DNA from: Hyperoodon ampullatus
Taxonomy: Eukaryota > Chordata > Mammalia > Artiodactyla > Ziphiidae
Direction: 5' to 3'
Assembly: GCA_949752795.1 (NCBI GenBank)
Contig: CATKHW010000422.1
Span: 3,100,001 to 3,164,000 of the forward strand
Length of the DNA stretch: 64,000 bases
The translations under genes were made by a program, and so were the position numbers. The notes beneath the pieces were generated by a model. The model had not been told where the DNA came from and did not search any database. It saw only the letters and a program-made list of their open reading frames with translations. Position 1 is the first letter of the stretch; each line of letters opens with the position of its first letter. Of this stretch, positions 26,086 to 37,370 are shown one piece after another.

Positions 26086-27824
26086 TTAGGCATTTGGACG
26101 GGCACATATCACTGTAATTTCCCGGCAGGAAGAAGAATTAACCAAAGACTCAGCCACCCACCGGGAATCAGTATAGATCCTGAACCAAAATTTTGGACTT
26201 GCGGTCAGCTCACCAAAAACGAGTTGAAAAATGGAGCTCAGGGGCACAGCAATTCACAAACTGGCCGAGTAATAAAGGACAACTATCGTCCAAAAATCTG
26301 TTGAGGGAAGGCAACGAGGCAGACTTGAAAGCGAGGCAGAATAGCAGGAAACAGATTTCAAGAGGTACGTTGGAATCGCCTTTAAAGCACAGGAAGAGGG
26401 GCACAACTTCGACAATGATGCACTTGGCCCAAAAGGGCGTATGCGTTTTCTCCTGAATATATTCAGGAGAAAACGCATATGCCCTTTTAGGCCAAGCAAG
26501 CAAGCGGGCAATGCAAATCTGCACTACAAAGAAGTATCACTTCCCACCGGTCAAAAGGGACATCCACAAAATGTGTAAAAACCAGAAAGGCAAGACAGGC
26601 CCTGGAGAACAGGGAGCCTTGTTATGCTGATGGGCGGGATGTAAATTGCCAACTGCCTCTCTGGAGGAGTGCATTGTGTTCCCTAAAACAAGTAAACAAC
26701 AGAGCTACAGAGCCAAGGGCACTTCCAGTCTAGGGAATATACCTGGGAAAAATTGAAAATCAATAAGACAGAGCCACCCCAAAATTTAGGGCTGCACTGC
26801 TTACAAGGACCTCAACTTGGGTACACCTTAAATATCCCAGTAACTATAAAATTGGTTCAAAAAATTGTGGTACTTACGTACGATGGAATATCCCTCAGCC
26901 ATGAAATCAATGTCATAAGACCAGTAGCAGCAAAATGGGTGGATTCAGGTACGATGATTCTAAGTGAAATAAGTCACAGAGAAAAAGAAACTTATCATAA
27001 GTTATCACTTATGAAGATCCTGTAAACATGGCTACACTTGAACTGAGTTAGGAAAGAGAACAGTGTCTCACATTTAGAAAACACTCTTATGCCTGCTTAA
27101 GGGGGAAGGAGAGGTGGGGTGATGCATAAAACCAGAGTTTGATATAAGCACAGGTACCGTTCCAAAAACCAACTATGGAATAGACAAGACCTACACCTTC
27201 CTCAGTGAAAGGGACTCAAAACCCCATATTTCCCGCAGAGGAATATATCAGACTAGTAAGAATCTTAAAACCTATGTATTGATATGTCTCCGTAAGGGAA
27301 TCAAGTGTGTCTAGACTGGCATAAACATGGCAGCGAGAATCAGCTCAAACCCACTATAAAAAGGAATTTCAAAAACAAAACAAAAAAACTGGGAAATTCT
27401 TTACAATTCCTTCAGGGTCTCTGATGAAACCTGAAATGACCCTATCTACAATGACAGCTGGATGTGGCATAAGGCTGGACACTTGGGACTGAGAGGATTG
27501 GTGAGATTGGGTGAGCAAATGCAGACCCTTTAAAGCAATAATGCATGGCACACATTCCATGGGTCCCAACTCTCCAGGTTGAAGGGAATATTAATACAGA
27601 TATAACATGTACGGGAATCCTAGAGAACGGACACACTGTGAATACGAAAGGTTTCTAAAACTCAACGAATAGTCCCTCTCCTGGTGCTCCGGTTTGACTT
27701 TCCATCTGCTTTATTATCAACCTCCCAACTTGGAGAGACAGCCCCTTTAACCTCCTGGTTCGCACAGGTTGCCAATTTGGCAGAGGATGAAAGGGAAGAG
27801 GGAGAACCAATGAGAGAGTAGCTG
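26086..27824 (+). repeat. Satellite unit 16
   Basis: Palindrome arms are GGCCCAAAAGGGCG and CATATGCCCTTTTAGGCC; the changed bases at 26430 and 26489 are mirror positions but not complementary. Divergence rises here: CCTGGGAAAAATTG near 26742, CCAGTAACTATAAAATTGG near 26837 and CACAGAGAAAAAG near 26976. Confidence 0.95.
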
Positions 27825-29562
27825 TTAGGCATTTGGACGGGCACATATCACTGTAATTTCCCGGCAGGAAGAAGAATTAACCAAAGTCTCAGCCACCCAC
27901 CAGGAATCAGTATAGATCCTGAACCAAAATTTTAGACTTGCGGTCAGCTCACCAAAAACGAGTTGAAAAATGGAGCTCAGGGGCACAGCAATTCACAAAC
28001 TGGCCGAGTAATAAAGGACAACTATCGTCCAAAAATCTGTTGAGGGAAGGCAACGAGGCGGACTTGAAAGCGAGGCAGAATAGCAGGAAACAGATTTCCA
28101 GAGGTACGTTGGAATCGCCTTTAAAGCACAGGAAGAGGGGCACAACTTCGACAATGATGCACTTGGCCAAAAAGGGCGTATGCGTTTTCTCCTGAATATA
28201 TTCAGGAGAAAACGCATACGCCCTTTTTGGCCAAGCAAGCAAGCGGGCAATGCAAATCTGCACTACAGAGAAGTATCACTTCCCACCGGTCAAAAGGGAC
28301 ATCCACAAAATGTTTAAAATTCAGAAAGGCCAGACAGGCCCTGGAGAACAGAGAGGCTTCTTGTGCTGATGCGAGTGATGTATATTGCCATCTGCCTCTC
28401 TGGAGGAGTTCATTGTGTTCCCTAAAACAAGTAAACAACAGAGCTACAGAGCCAAGGGCACTTCCAGTCTAGGGAATATACATTGGGAAAAGTGAAAATC
28501 AATATGACAGAGCCACCCCAATATTTAGGGCTGCACTGCTTACAAGAACCTCAACTTGGGTACACCATAAATATCCCAGGAAAGATAAAAATGGTTCAAA
28601 ACATTGTGGTACTTACGTACGATGGAATATCCCTCACCCATACAATCAATGTCACAAGATCAGTAGCAGCAAAATGGGTGGATTCAGGTACGATGATTCT
28701 AAGTGAAATAAGTCACACAGAAAAAGAAACTTATCATAAGATATCACTTATGAAGATGCTGTAAACATGGCTACACTTGAACTGAGTTAGGAAAGAGAAC
28801 AGTGTCTCACATTTAGAAAACACTCTTATGCCTGCTTAAGGGGGAAGGAGAGGTGGGGTGATGCATAAACCAGAGTTTGATATAAGAACAGGTACCGTTC
28901 CAAAAACCAACTATGGAATAGACAAGACCTACACCTTCCTCAGTGAAAGGGAATAAATACCCCATATTTCCCGCAGAGGAATATATCTGACTAGTAAGAA
29001 TCTTAAAACCTATGTATTGATATGTCTCTGTAAGGGAAACAAGTGTGTATAAACTGGCATAAACATGGCAGCGAGAATCAGCTCAAACCCACTATAAAAC
29101 GGAATTTCAAAAACAAAACAAAAAAACTGGGAAATTCTTTACAATTCCTTCAGGGTCTCTGATGAAACCTGGAATGACCCTATGTACAATGACAGCTGGA
29201 TGTGGCATAAGGCTGCACACTTGGGACTGAGAGGATTGATGAGATTGGGTGAGCAAATGCATACCATTTAAAGCATAAATCCCTGGCACCCATTCCATGG
29301 GTCCCAACTCTCCAGGTTAAAGGGAATATTACTACAGCTATAACATGTACGGTAAACCTAGAGAACGGACACACTGTGAATACGAAAGGTTTCTAAAACT
29401 CAACGAATAGTCCCTCTCCTGGTGCTCTGCTTTGACTTTCCATCTGCTTTACTATCAACCTCCCAACGTGGAGAAACAGACCCTTTAACATCCTGGTTCG
29501 CACAGGTTTCCAATTTGGCAGAGGATGAAAGGGAAGCGGGAGAACCAATGAGAGATTAGCTG
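27825..29562 (+). repeat. Satellite unit 17, mosaic (1,738 bp)
   Basis: The first about 490 bp are almost the array consensus, including a perfect palindrome at 28162-28235. From about 28,310 the unit becomes clearly more diverged (TGTTTAAAATTCAGAAAGG, then GATGCGAGTGATG near 28370), with short conserved runs in between (for example about 28,668-28,755). This marks the change from homogenised to edge copies. Confidence 0.93.
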
Positions 29563-31300
29563 TTAGGCATTTGGATGTGCACATATCCCTCTAATTTCCC
29601 GGCAGGAAGAAGAATTAACCAACGTCTTAGCCACCCACCGGGAACCAGTATAGTTCCTGAAGCAAAATTTTGGACATGCGGTCAGCTCACCAAAAACGAG
29701 TTGAAAAATGGAGCTCAGGGGCACAACAATTCACAAAGTGGCCGAGTAATAAAGGACAACTATCGTCCAAAAATCTGTTGAGGGAAGGCAACGAGGCGGA
29801 CTTGAAAGCGAGGCAGAATAGCAAGAAACAGATTTCAAGAGGTACGTTGGAATCGCCTTTAAAGCACAGGAAGAGGGGCACAACTTCGACAATGATGCAC
29901 TTGGCCAAAATGGGCGTATGCGTTTTCTCCTGAATATATTCAGGAGAAAACGCATACGCCCATTTTGTCCAATCAAGCAAGCGGGCAATGCAAATCTGCA
30001 CTACAAAGAAGTATCACTTACCACGGGTCAAAAGGGACATCCACAAAATGTGTAAAAACCAGAAAGGCAAGACAGGCCCTGGAGAACAGGGAGCCTTGTT
30101 ATGCTGATGGGCGGGATGTAAATTGCCAACTGCCTCTCTGGAGGAGTGCATTGTGTTCCCTAAAACAAGTAAACAACAGAGCTACAGAGCCAAGGGCACT
30201 TCCAGTCTAGGGAATATACCTTGGGATAACTGAAAATCAATAAGACAGAGCCACCCCAAAATATAGGGCTGCACTGCTTACAAGGACCTCAACTTGGGTA
30301 CAACATAAATATACCATGAAATATAAAAATGGTTCAAAAAATTGTGGTACTTACGTATGATGGAATATCCCTCAGACATGAAATCAATGTCATAAGTCCA
30401 GTAGCAGCAAAATGGGTGGATTCAGGTGCGATGATTCTAAGTGAAATAAGTCACACAGAAAAAGAAACTTATCATAAGATATCACTTATGAAGATCCTGT
30501 AAACATGGCTACACTTGAACTGAGTTAAGAAAGAGCACAGAGTCTCACATTTAGAAAACACTCTTATGCCCGCTTAAGGGGGAAGGTGAGGTGGGGTGAT
30601 GCATAAAACCAGAGTTTGATATAAGCACAGGTACCGTTCCAAAAACCAACTATGGAATAGACAAGACCTACACCTTCCTCAGTGAAAGGGAATCAAAACC
30701 CCATATTTCCCGCAGAGGAATATATCTGACTAGTAAGAATCTTAAAACCTATGTATTGATATGTCTCCATAAGGGAATCAAGTGTGTCTAGACTGGCATA
30801 AACATGGCAGCGAGAATCAGCTCAAACCCACTATGAAAAGAATTTCAAAAACAAAACAAAAAAACTGGGAAATTCTTTACAATTACTTCAGGGTCACTGA
30901 TGAAACCTGGAATGACCCTATCTACAATGACAGCTGGATGAGGCCTAATGCTGGACACTTGGGGCTGAGAGGATTGGTGAGATTGGGTGAGGAAATGCAG
31001 ACTCTTTAAAGCAGAAATGCCTGGCACCCATTCCATGGGACCCAACTCTCCAGGTTTAAGGGAATATTACTACAGCTATAACATGTACGGGAAACCTAGA
31101 AAACGGACAAACTGTGAATACGAAAGGTTTCTAAAACTCAACGAATAGTCCCTATCCTGGTGCTCCTGTTTGACTTTCCATCTGCTTTACTATCAACCTC
31201 CCAACTTGGAGAGACAGCCCCTTTAACCTACTGGTTCACACAGGTTTCCATTTTGGCAGAGGATGAAAGGGAAGCGGGAGAACCAATGAGAGAGTAGCTG
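29563..31300 (+). repeat. Satellite unit 18 (1,738 bp), edge copy
   Basis: Moderately diverged throughout, for example ATTTGGATGTGC at the start and GATGAGGCCTAATG near 30938. The palindrome at 29900-29973 has a paired change in both arms (see the separate entry). Confidence 0.93.
29900..29973. repeat. Palindrome copy with matching changes in both arms
   Basis: Left arm base 29911 is T where the consensus is A. Its mirror position 29962 is A where the consensus is T, so the pair is kept. One other position, 29968 (T for G), is not matched and leaves a single mismatch. Confidence 0.9.
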
Positions 31301-33036
31301 TTAGGCATTTGGACGGTCACATATCACTTTAATTTCCCGGCAGGAAGAAGAATTAACCAAAGTCTTAGCCACCCACCGGGAACCAGCATAGGTCCTGAAC
31401 CAAATTTTTGGACATGCGGTCAGCTCACAAAAACGAGTTGAAAAATGGAGCTCAGGGGCACAGCAATTCACAAACTAGCCGAGTAATTAAGGACAACTAT
31501 CGTCCAAAAATCTGTTGAGGGAAGGCAACGAGGCAGACTTGAAAGCGAGGCAGAATAGCAGGAAACAGATTTCAAGAGGTACGTTGGAATCGCCTTTAAA
31601 GCACAGGAAGAGGGGCACAACTTCGACAATGATGCACTTGGCCAAAAAGGGCCTATGCGTTTTCTCCTGAATATATTGAAGAGAAAACGCATACGCCCTT
31701 TTTGGCCAAGCAAGCAAGCGGGCAATGCAAATCTGCACTACAAAGAAGTATCACTTCCCACCGGTCAAAAGGGACATCCACAAAATGTGTAAAAACCAGA
31801 AAGGCAAGACAGGCCCTGGAGAACAGGGAGCCTTGTTATGCTGATGGGCGGGATGTAACTTGACAACTGCCTCTCTGGAGGAGTGCATTGTGTTCCCTAA
31901 AACAAATAAACAACAGAGCTACAGAGCCATGGGCACTTCCAGTCTAGGGAATATACCTTGGGAAAACTGAAAATCAGTAAGACAGAGCCACCCCAAAATT
32001 TAAGGCTGAACTGCTTACAAGGACCTCAACTTGGGTACACCTTAAATATCCCAGGAAATATAAAAATGCTTCAAAAAATTGTGGTACTTACGTACGATGG
32101 AATATCCCTCAGCCATGAAATCAATGTCATAAGACCAGTAGCAGCAAAATGGGTGGATTCAGGTACGATGATTCTAAGTGAAATAAGTCACAGAGAAAAA
32201 GAAACTTATCATAAGATATCACTTATGAAGATCCTGTAAACATGGCTACACGTGAACTGAGTTAGGAAAGAGAACAGTGTCTCACATTTAGAAAACACTC
32301 TTATGCCTGCTTAAGGGGGAAGGAGAGGTGGGGTGATGCATAAAACCAGAGTTTGATATAAGCACAAGTACCGTTCCAAAAACCAACTATGGAATAGACA
32401 AGACCTACACCTTCCTCAGTGAAAGGGACTCAAAACCCCATATTTCCCGCAGAGGAATATATCTGACTAGTAAGAATCTTAAAACCTATGTATTGATATG
32501 TCTCCGTAAGGGAATCAAGTGTGTCTAGACTGGTATAAACATGGCAGCGAGAATCAGCTCAAACCCACTATAAAAGGAATTTAAAAACAAAACAAAAAAA
32601 CTGGGAAATTCTTTACAATTCCTTCAGGGTCTCTGATGAAACCTGGAATGACCCTATGTACAACGACAGCTGGATGAGGCATAAGGCTGGACACATGGAA
32701 CTTAGAGGATTGGTGAGATTGGGTGAGCAAATGCAGACCCTTTAAAGCACAAAGGCCTGGCACCAATTCCATGGGTCCCAACTCTCCAGGTTGAAGGGAA
32801 TATTACTACAGTTATAACATGTACAGGAAACCTAGAGAATGGACCCACTGTGAAAACGAAATGTTTCTAAAACTCAACGAATAGTCCCTCTCCTGGTGCT
32901 CCAGTTTGACTTTCCATCTGCTTTACTATCAATCTCCCAACTTGGAGAGACAGCCCCTTTAACCTCCTGGTTCGCACAGGTTTCCAAATTGGCAGAGGAT
33001 GAAAGGGAAGAGGGAAAACCAATGAGAGAAGAGCTG
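31301..33036 (+). repeat. Satellite unit 19 (1,736 bp), edge copy
   Basis: Has small deletions, for example one C at CTCACAAAAACG near 31425. The palindrome at 31637-31710 keeps its length, but the right centre reads ATATATTGAAGAG instead of ATATATTCAGGAG, and the left arm has GGGCCTATGCG. Confidence 0.93.
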
Positions 33037-34770
33037 TTATGCATTAGGATGGGCACATATCACTCTAACTTCCCGGCAGGAAAAAGAATTAACCAAAGTC
33101 TCAGCCCCCAACCGGGAACCAGCATAGGTCCTGAACCAAAATTTTGGACTTGCGGTCAGCTCACAAAAAACGGCTTGCAAAATGGAGCTCAAGGGCACAG
33201 CAATTCACAAAGTGGCCGAGTAATAAAGGACAACTATCGTCCAAAAATCTGTTAAGTGAAGGCAACGAGGCGGACTTGAATGCGAGGCAGAATAGCAAGA
33301 AACAGATTTCAACAGGTACGTTGGAATCGCCTTTAAAGCACAGGAAGAGGGGCACAACTTCGACAATGATGCACTTGGCCAAAAAGGGCGTATGCGTTTT
33401 CTCCTGAATCCCGAGAAAACGCATACGCCCTTTTTGGCCAAGCAAGCAAGCGGGCAATGCAAATCTGCACTACAAAGAAGTATCACTTCCCACCGGTCAA
33501 AAGGGACATCCACAAAATGTGTAAAATCCAGAAAGACAAGACATGCCCTGGAGAACAGGGAGCCTTGTTATGCTGATGGGCGGGATATAAATTCCCAACT
33601 GCCTCACTGGAGGAGTGCATTGTGTTCCCTAAAATAATTAAACAACAGAGGTACAGAGCCAAGGGCACTTCCAGTCTAGGGAATATACCTTGGGAAAACT
33701 GAAAATCAATAAGACAGATCCACCCCAAAATTTAAGGCTGCACTGCTTACAAGGACCTCAACTTGGGTACACCTTAAATATCCCAGGAAATATAAATATG
33801 GTTCAAAAAATTGTGGTACTTACATACGATGGAATATCCCTCAGCCATGAAATCAATGTCATAAGACCAGTAGCAGCAAAATGGGTGGATTCATGTACGA
33901 TGATTGTAAGTGAAGTAAGTCACACAGAAAAAGAATCTTATCATAAGATATCACTTATGAAATTCCTGTAAACATGGCTACACTTGAACTGAGATAGGAA
34001 AGAGAGCAGTGTCTCACATATAGAAAACACTCTTATGCCTGCTTAAGGGGGAAGGAGAGGTGGGGTGATGCATAAAACCAGAGTTTGATATAAGCACAGG
34101 TACCGTTCCAAAAACCAACTATAAAATAGACAAGACCTAGACCTTCCTCAGTGAAAGGGACTCAAAACCCCATATTTCCCGCAGAGGAATATATCTGACT
34201 AGTAAGAATCTTAAAACCTATGTATTGATATGTCTCCATAAGGGAATCAAGTGTGTCTAGACTGGCATAAACATGGCAGCGAGAATCAGCTCAAACCCAC
34301 TATAAAAAGGAATTTCAAAAACAAAACAAAAAAACTGTGAATTTATTTACAATTCCTTCAGGGTCTCTGATGAAACCTGGAATGACCCTATCTACAACGA
34401 CAGCTGGATGTGGCATAAGGCTGGACACTTGGGTCTGAGACGATTGGTGAGATTGGGTGAGAAAATTCAGACCCTTTGAGTCACAAATGCCTGGCAGACA
34501 TTCCATGGGTCCCAACTCTCCAGGTTGAAGGGAATATTACTACAGATATAACATGTAAGGGAAAAATAGAGAATGGACAAACTGTGAATATGAAAGGTTT
34601 CTAAAACTCAACGAATAGTCCCTCTCCTGTTGCTCCGGTTTGATTTTCCAACTGCTTTTCTATCAATCTCCCAACTTGGAGAAACAGCCCCTTTAACCTC
34701 CTGGTTCGCACAGGTTGCCAATTTGGCAGAGGATGAAAGGGAAGAAGGAGAACCAGTGAGAGAGTAGCTC
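33037..34770 (+). repeat. Satellite unit 20 (1,734 bp), edge copy
   Basis: Diverged copy. A plus-strand frame of 119 codons at 32,896-33,255 spans the unit 19/20 boundary; it exists only because stops at the boundary have changed. The palindrome has lost its centre (separate entry). Confidence 0.92.
33374..33442. repeat. Palindrome copy with replaced centre
   Basis: Both 30-nt outer arms are intact and fully complementary. The usual 14-nt centre CTGAATATATTCAG is replaced by the 9-nt CTGAATCCC, giving 69 bp in total and a real loop. Confidence 0.93.
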
Positions 34771-35899
34771 TAAGGCATTTGGACGGGCACATGTCACTCT
34801 AGTTTCCCAGCAGGAAGAAGAATTTACCAAAGTCTCAGCCCCCCACCGGGAACCAGTATAGATCCTGAACCACAATTTTGGACTTTCGGTGAGCTCACAA
34901 AAAACAAGTTGAAAAATGGAGCTAAGGGGCACAGCAATTCACAAACTGGCAGAGTAATAAAGACACCTATTGTCCAATAATCTGTTGAGGGAAGGCAACG
35001 AGGTGGACTTGAAAGCTAGGCAGAATAGCAGGAAACAGATTTCAAGTGGTACATTGGAATTGACTTTAAAGCACAGGATGAGGGGCACAACTTCAACAAT
35101 GTTGCACTTGAGCAAAAAGGGCATATGCGTTTTCTCCTGAATATATTCAGGAGAAAATGCATACGCCCTTTTTGGCCAAGCAATCAAGCGGGAAATGCAA
35201 ATCTGCACTACAAAGAAGTATCACTTCCGACTGTTCAAAAGGAACATCCACAAAATGTGTAAAATCCAGAAAGGCAAGACAGGCCCCGGAGAACAGGGAG
35301 GCTTGTTTTGCTGATGGGCGGGTTGTAAACTGCCAACTGCATCTCTGGAGGAGTGCATTGTGTTCCCTAAAACAAGAAAACAACAGAGCTACAGAGCCAA
35401 GGGCACTTCCAGTCTAGGGAATATACCTTGGGAAACCTGAAAATCAATAAGACAGATCCACCCCAAAATTTAGGGGTGCACTGCTTACAAGAACCTCAAC
35501 TTGGGTTCACCTTAAATATCCCAGGAAATATAAAAATGGTTCAAAAATTTGTGGTACTTCCGTACGATGGAATATCCCTCAGCCATGCAATCAATGGCAT
35601 AAGACCAGTAGCAGCAAAATGAGTGGATTGAGGTATGATGCTTCTAAGTGAAATAAGTCACACAGAAAAAGAAACTTATATTAAGATATCACTTATGAAG
35701 ATCCTATAAACATGGCTACACTTGAACTCAGTTAAGAAAGAGAACAGAGTCTCACCTTTGGAAAACAATCTGATGCCTGCTTAAGGGGGAATGAGAGGTG
35801 GGGTGATGCATAAAACCAGAGTTTGATATAAGCACAGGTACCGTTCCAAACACAAACTATGGAATAGACAAGACCTACTCCTTCGTCAGTGAAAGGGAC
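34771..35899 (+). repeat. Truncated satellite unit 21, last copy
   Basis: The most diverged copy. It runs to unit position about 1130 and ends in GTGAAAGGGAC at 35,889-35,899, directly against the second array. The palindrome at 35,107-35,180 has mismatches (CTTGAGC and GGGCATATG on the left, AAAATGCATACG on the right). The L1-like part is present but interrupted. Confidence 0.92.
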
Positions 35900-35900
35900 C
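35899..35900. other. Junction between the two tandem arrays
   Basis: Left of the junction the sequence follows the 1,739-bp satellite up to GAAAGGGAC, where intact satellite units continue TCAAAACCCC. Right of it the sequence is CCGAGGCATCTGTGAG, the same as inside each 2.73-kb unit, where it is preceded by GGCCAT followed by G. No spacer, target duplication or extended shared sequence is visible. Confidence 0.92.
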
Positions 35901-36604
35901 CGAGGCATCTGTGAGTAACCGTGAGCTGAGCCCCAGGCCAGCTACTGTTGAACTTTTCCCACCCTTCCCAGGTAAAACACCTGAATATGTACAAGGGCTT
36001 GAAAGCCTAGAGGAAGGGGCGTGGAGCCACACCAGCGACAGCACACAGGCCAACTTGGTGCCTGCAGGCCAGCCAGTATGGTCCTGGACCTGGTCGCTCT
36101 TCTGGAAGCTTTCCATTTCCCTGCCTGAGATACCCCTCCTGTCCCGGCACCCACTGCTTTTTTCCTTCCTCTCCTCTGTCCGGAGAGAAATTCCAGTGGA
36201 AGTTATGTGTGCCACATCCTCTTCTTTACAGGTGGAAGCCTGGCAACTCCTGCAGAAAGTCCAGCAGGGACCCACTCACACCGGGCCACCCACAAAGCCA
36301 TGGCCCCTCACTCCCTCCCACCAGCACAGCCCCGACACTGCTGACGGGGCAGAGAATATGGAGTCAGGCACAGCTTCAGGGGCTATTGCTGCCTGCAACG
36401 CTGTTTATATTGACCTCAACCCAGGCACACCTAGGGAGGGCCGGCCGGCAGGGTCAGGCTACCCAGGTCAGCTAATCTTCAGCCCTCAGGGAATCACATT
36501 GTTGAAAATGGACCTCGCTAAGGCAGAATAGAAGCCAAGGAATAAAAGGACACAATGCCATTTGCAGCACCGTAGGTGTGTCTAGAGGTAATCACGTGAC
36601 TTTT

Positions 36605-37000
36605 AGTAAGTCAGAAAGTGAAAGACACATATCATATCATATCTCTTATAGGTGTGACCGAAAAATGGATACCAGGGCAGATATTTCCACGGAGAAGGTC
36701 AATCAGAGATTCATTCAACAAACTTATGGTTCACCAATGGAAAGGTGTGAGGATTGGTTTCATTATGATATTGGGGTTAACAGACATATACAAACACAGG
36801 TGACATATATAATCACCAAAGACCTACAGAATACCAAGAGAAGACTACTCAACATTCTGTCATAAGGTACATGGGAAAAGGATCCCAGGAAGAACAGACA
36901 TATGTATATGTGTAAAAGAACCACATCTTCCACACCTACAACAAGCCAAACATTGTAATCAAATTTGCTGTAATAAACAATAAAAAATTAAATTAAAAAC
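36605..37000 (+). mobile_element. Old L1 3' tail, segment B (representative copy)
   Basis: Begins AGTAAGTCAGAAAGTGAAAG. It continues with AAACTTATGGTTCACCAATGG, TTAACAGACATATACAAAC, CATGGGAAAAGGATCC and AACATTGTAATCAAATTTGC, and ends in an A-rich tail (AATAAAAAATTAAATTAAAA-like). This is the order of an artiodactyl L1 3' UTR, diverged and lacking the ORF2 end. Copies in the other units start at 39,334, 42,065, 44,794, 47,524, 50,253, 52,980, 55,711, 58,441 and 61,174. Confidence 0.8.
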
Positions 37001-37370
37001 ACGAACAAGAAGTAGTGAGACAAACTTGAGGGGCTTTCTCCTGGCACATTCCATTCTAAATTCCAATCTAGAACACGACTTCCATTGAGGCTCTGTTGCC
37101 CCAGTAACCAGATTTGGTAAGGGAGACCTGCTGCCACCTTGTGGCCGTTTCACACAACAGCAGCTTTAATCCCAGCGCTAATGGTCAGTTGATATTCAAA
37201 ATCATTGCAGGCCTGTAAATGACACCTGCCCTGAAAACAAATCCTGGGTTCATATATCGACCAAAAAATTCAAAGGACGTCCATATTTCAAAACGACAGT
37301 TTCAAAAGGCATATTTTACACACATTAGTGTTCTGCTTCTTTTTCTTTCTTTCTTTTTTTGTTAAAAAAA
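37001..37370. other. Segment C, unassigned sequence with a TTTC-rich tract (representative copy)
   Basis: About 370 bp between the two L1 pieces. I recognise no gene or element in it. It ends in a pyrimidine run (CTTTTTCTTTCTTTCTTTTT) immediately before the truncated L1. A 64-codon minus-strand frame (36,959-37,153) recurs in most copies but overlaps the old L1 tail and looks incidental. Confidence 0.7.

Larger units (their letters stand above)
1..35899. repeat. Tandem satellite array, 1,739-bp unit, 20 full copies plus one partial
   Basis: Seen directly: the whole stretch is head-to-tail copies of one 1,739-bp sequence. Copies 1-16 keep exactly this period; copies 17-20 are 1,738, 1,738, 1,736 and 1,734 bp, and copy 21 stops after 1,129 bp. 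The phase used here starts at TTAGGCATTTGG because the window opens there; it is arbitrary. Within a unit I see a GC-moderate part (1-337), a 74-bp palindrome (338-411), a middle part (412-720), a diverged L1 3' end (about 720-1303) and a tail (1304-1739). Established knowledge, recalled: the common cetacean heterochromatic satellite has units of about 1.74-1.75 kb outside delphinids and is L1-based. Assignment to that family is an inference from length and content. The array continues beyond the left end of the window. Confidence 0.97.

Noticed and set aside
32896..33255. 119-codon plus-strand frame spanning satellite units 19 and 20
   Set aside because: Present only in this diverged boundary because local stops changed; other boundaries are closed in the same frame.
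36618..36865. 61-95-codon frames in segment B (for example 36,578-36,865)
   Set aside because: They lie across an L1 3' UTR, two frames overlap, and they match nothing outside L1 DNA.
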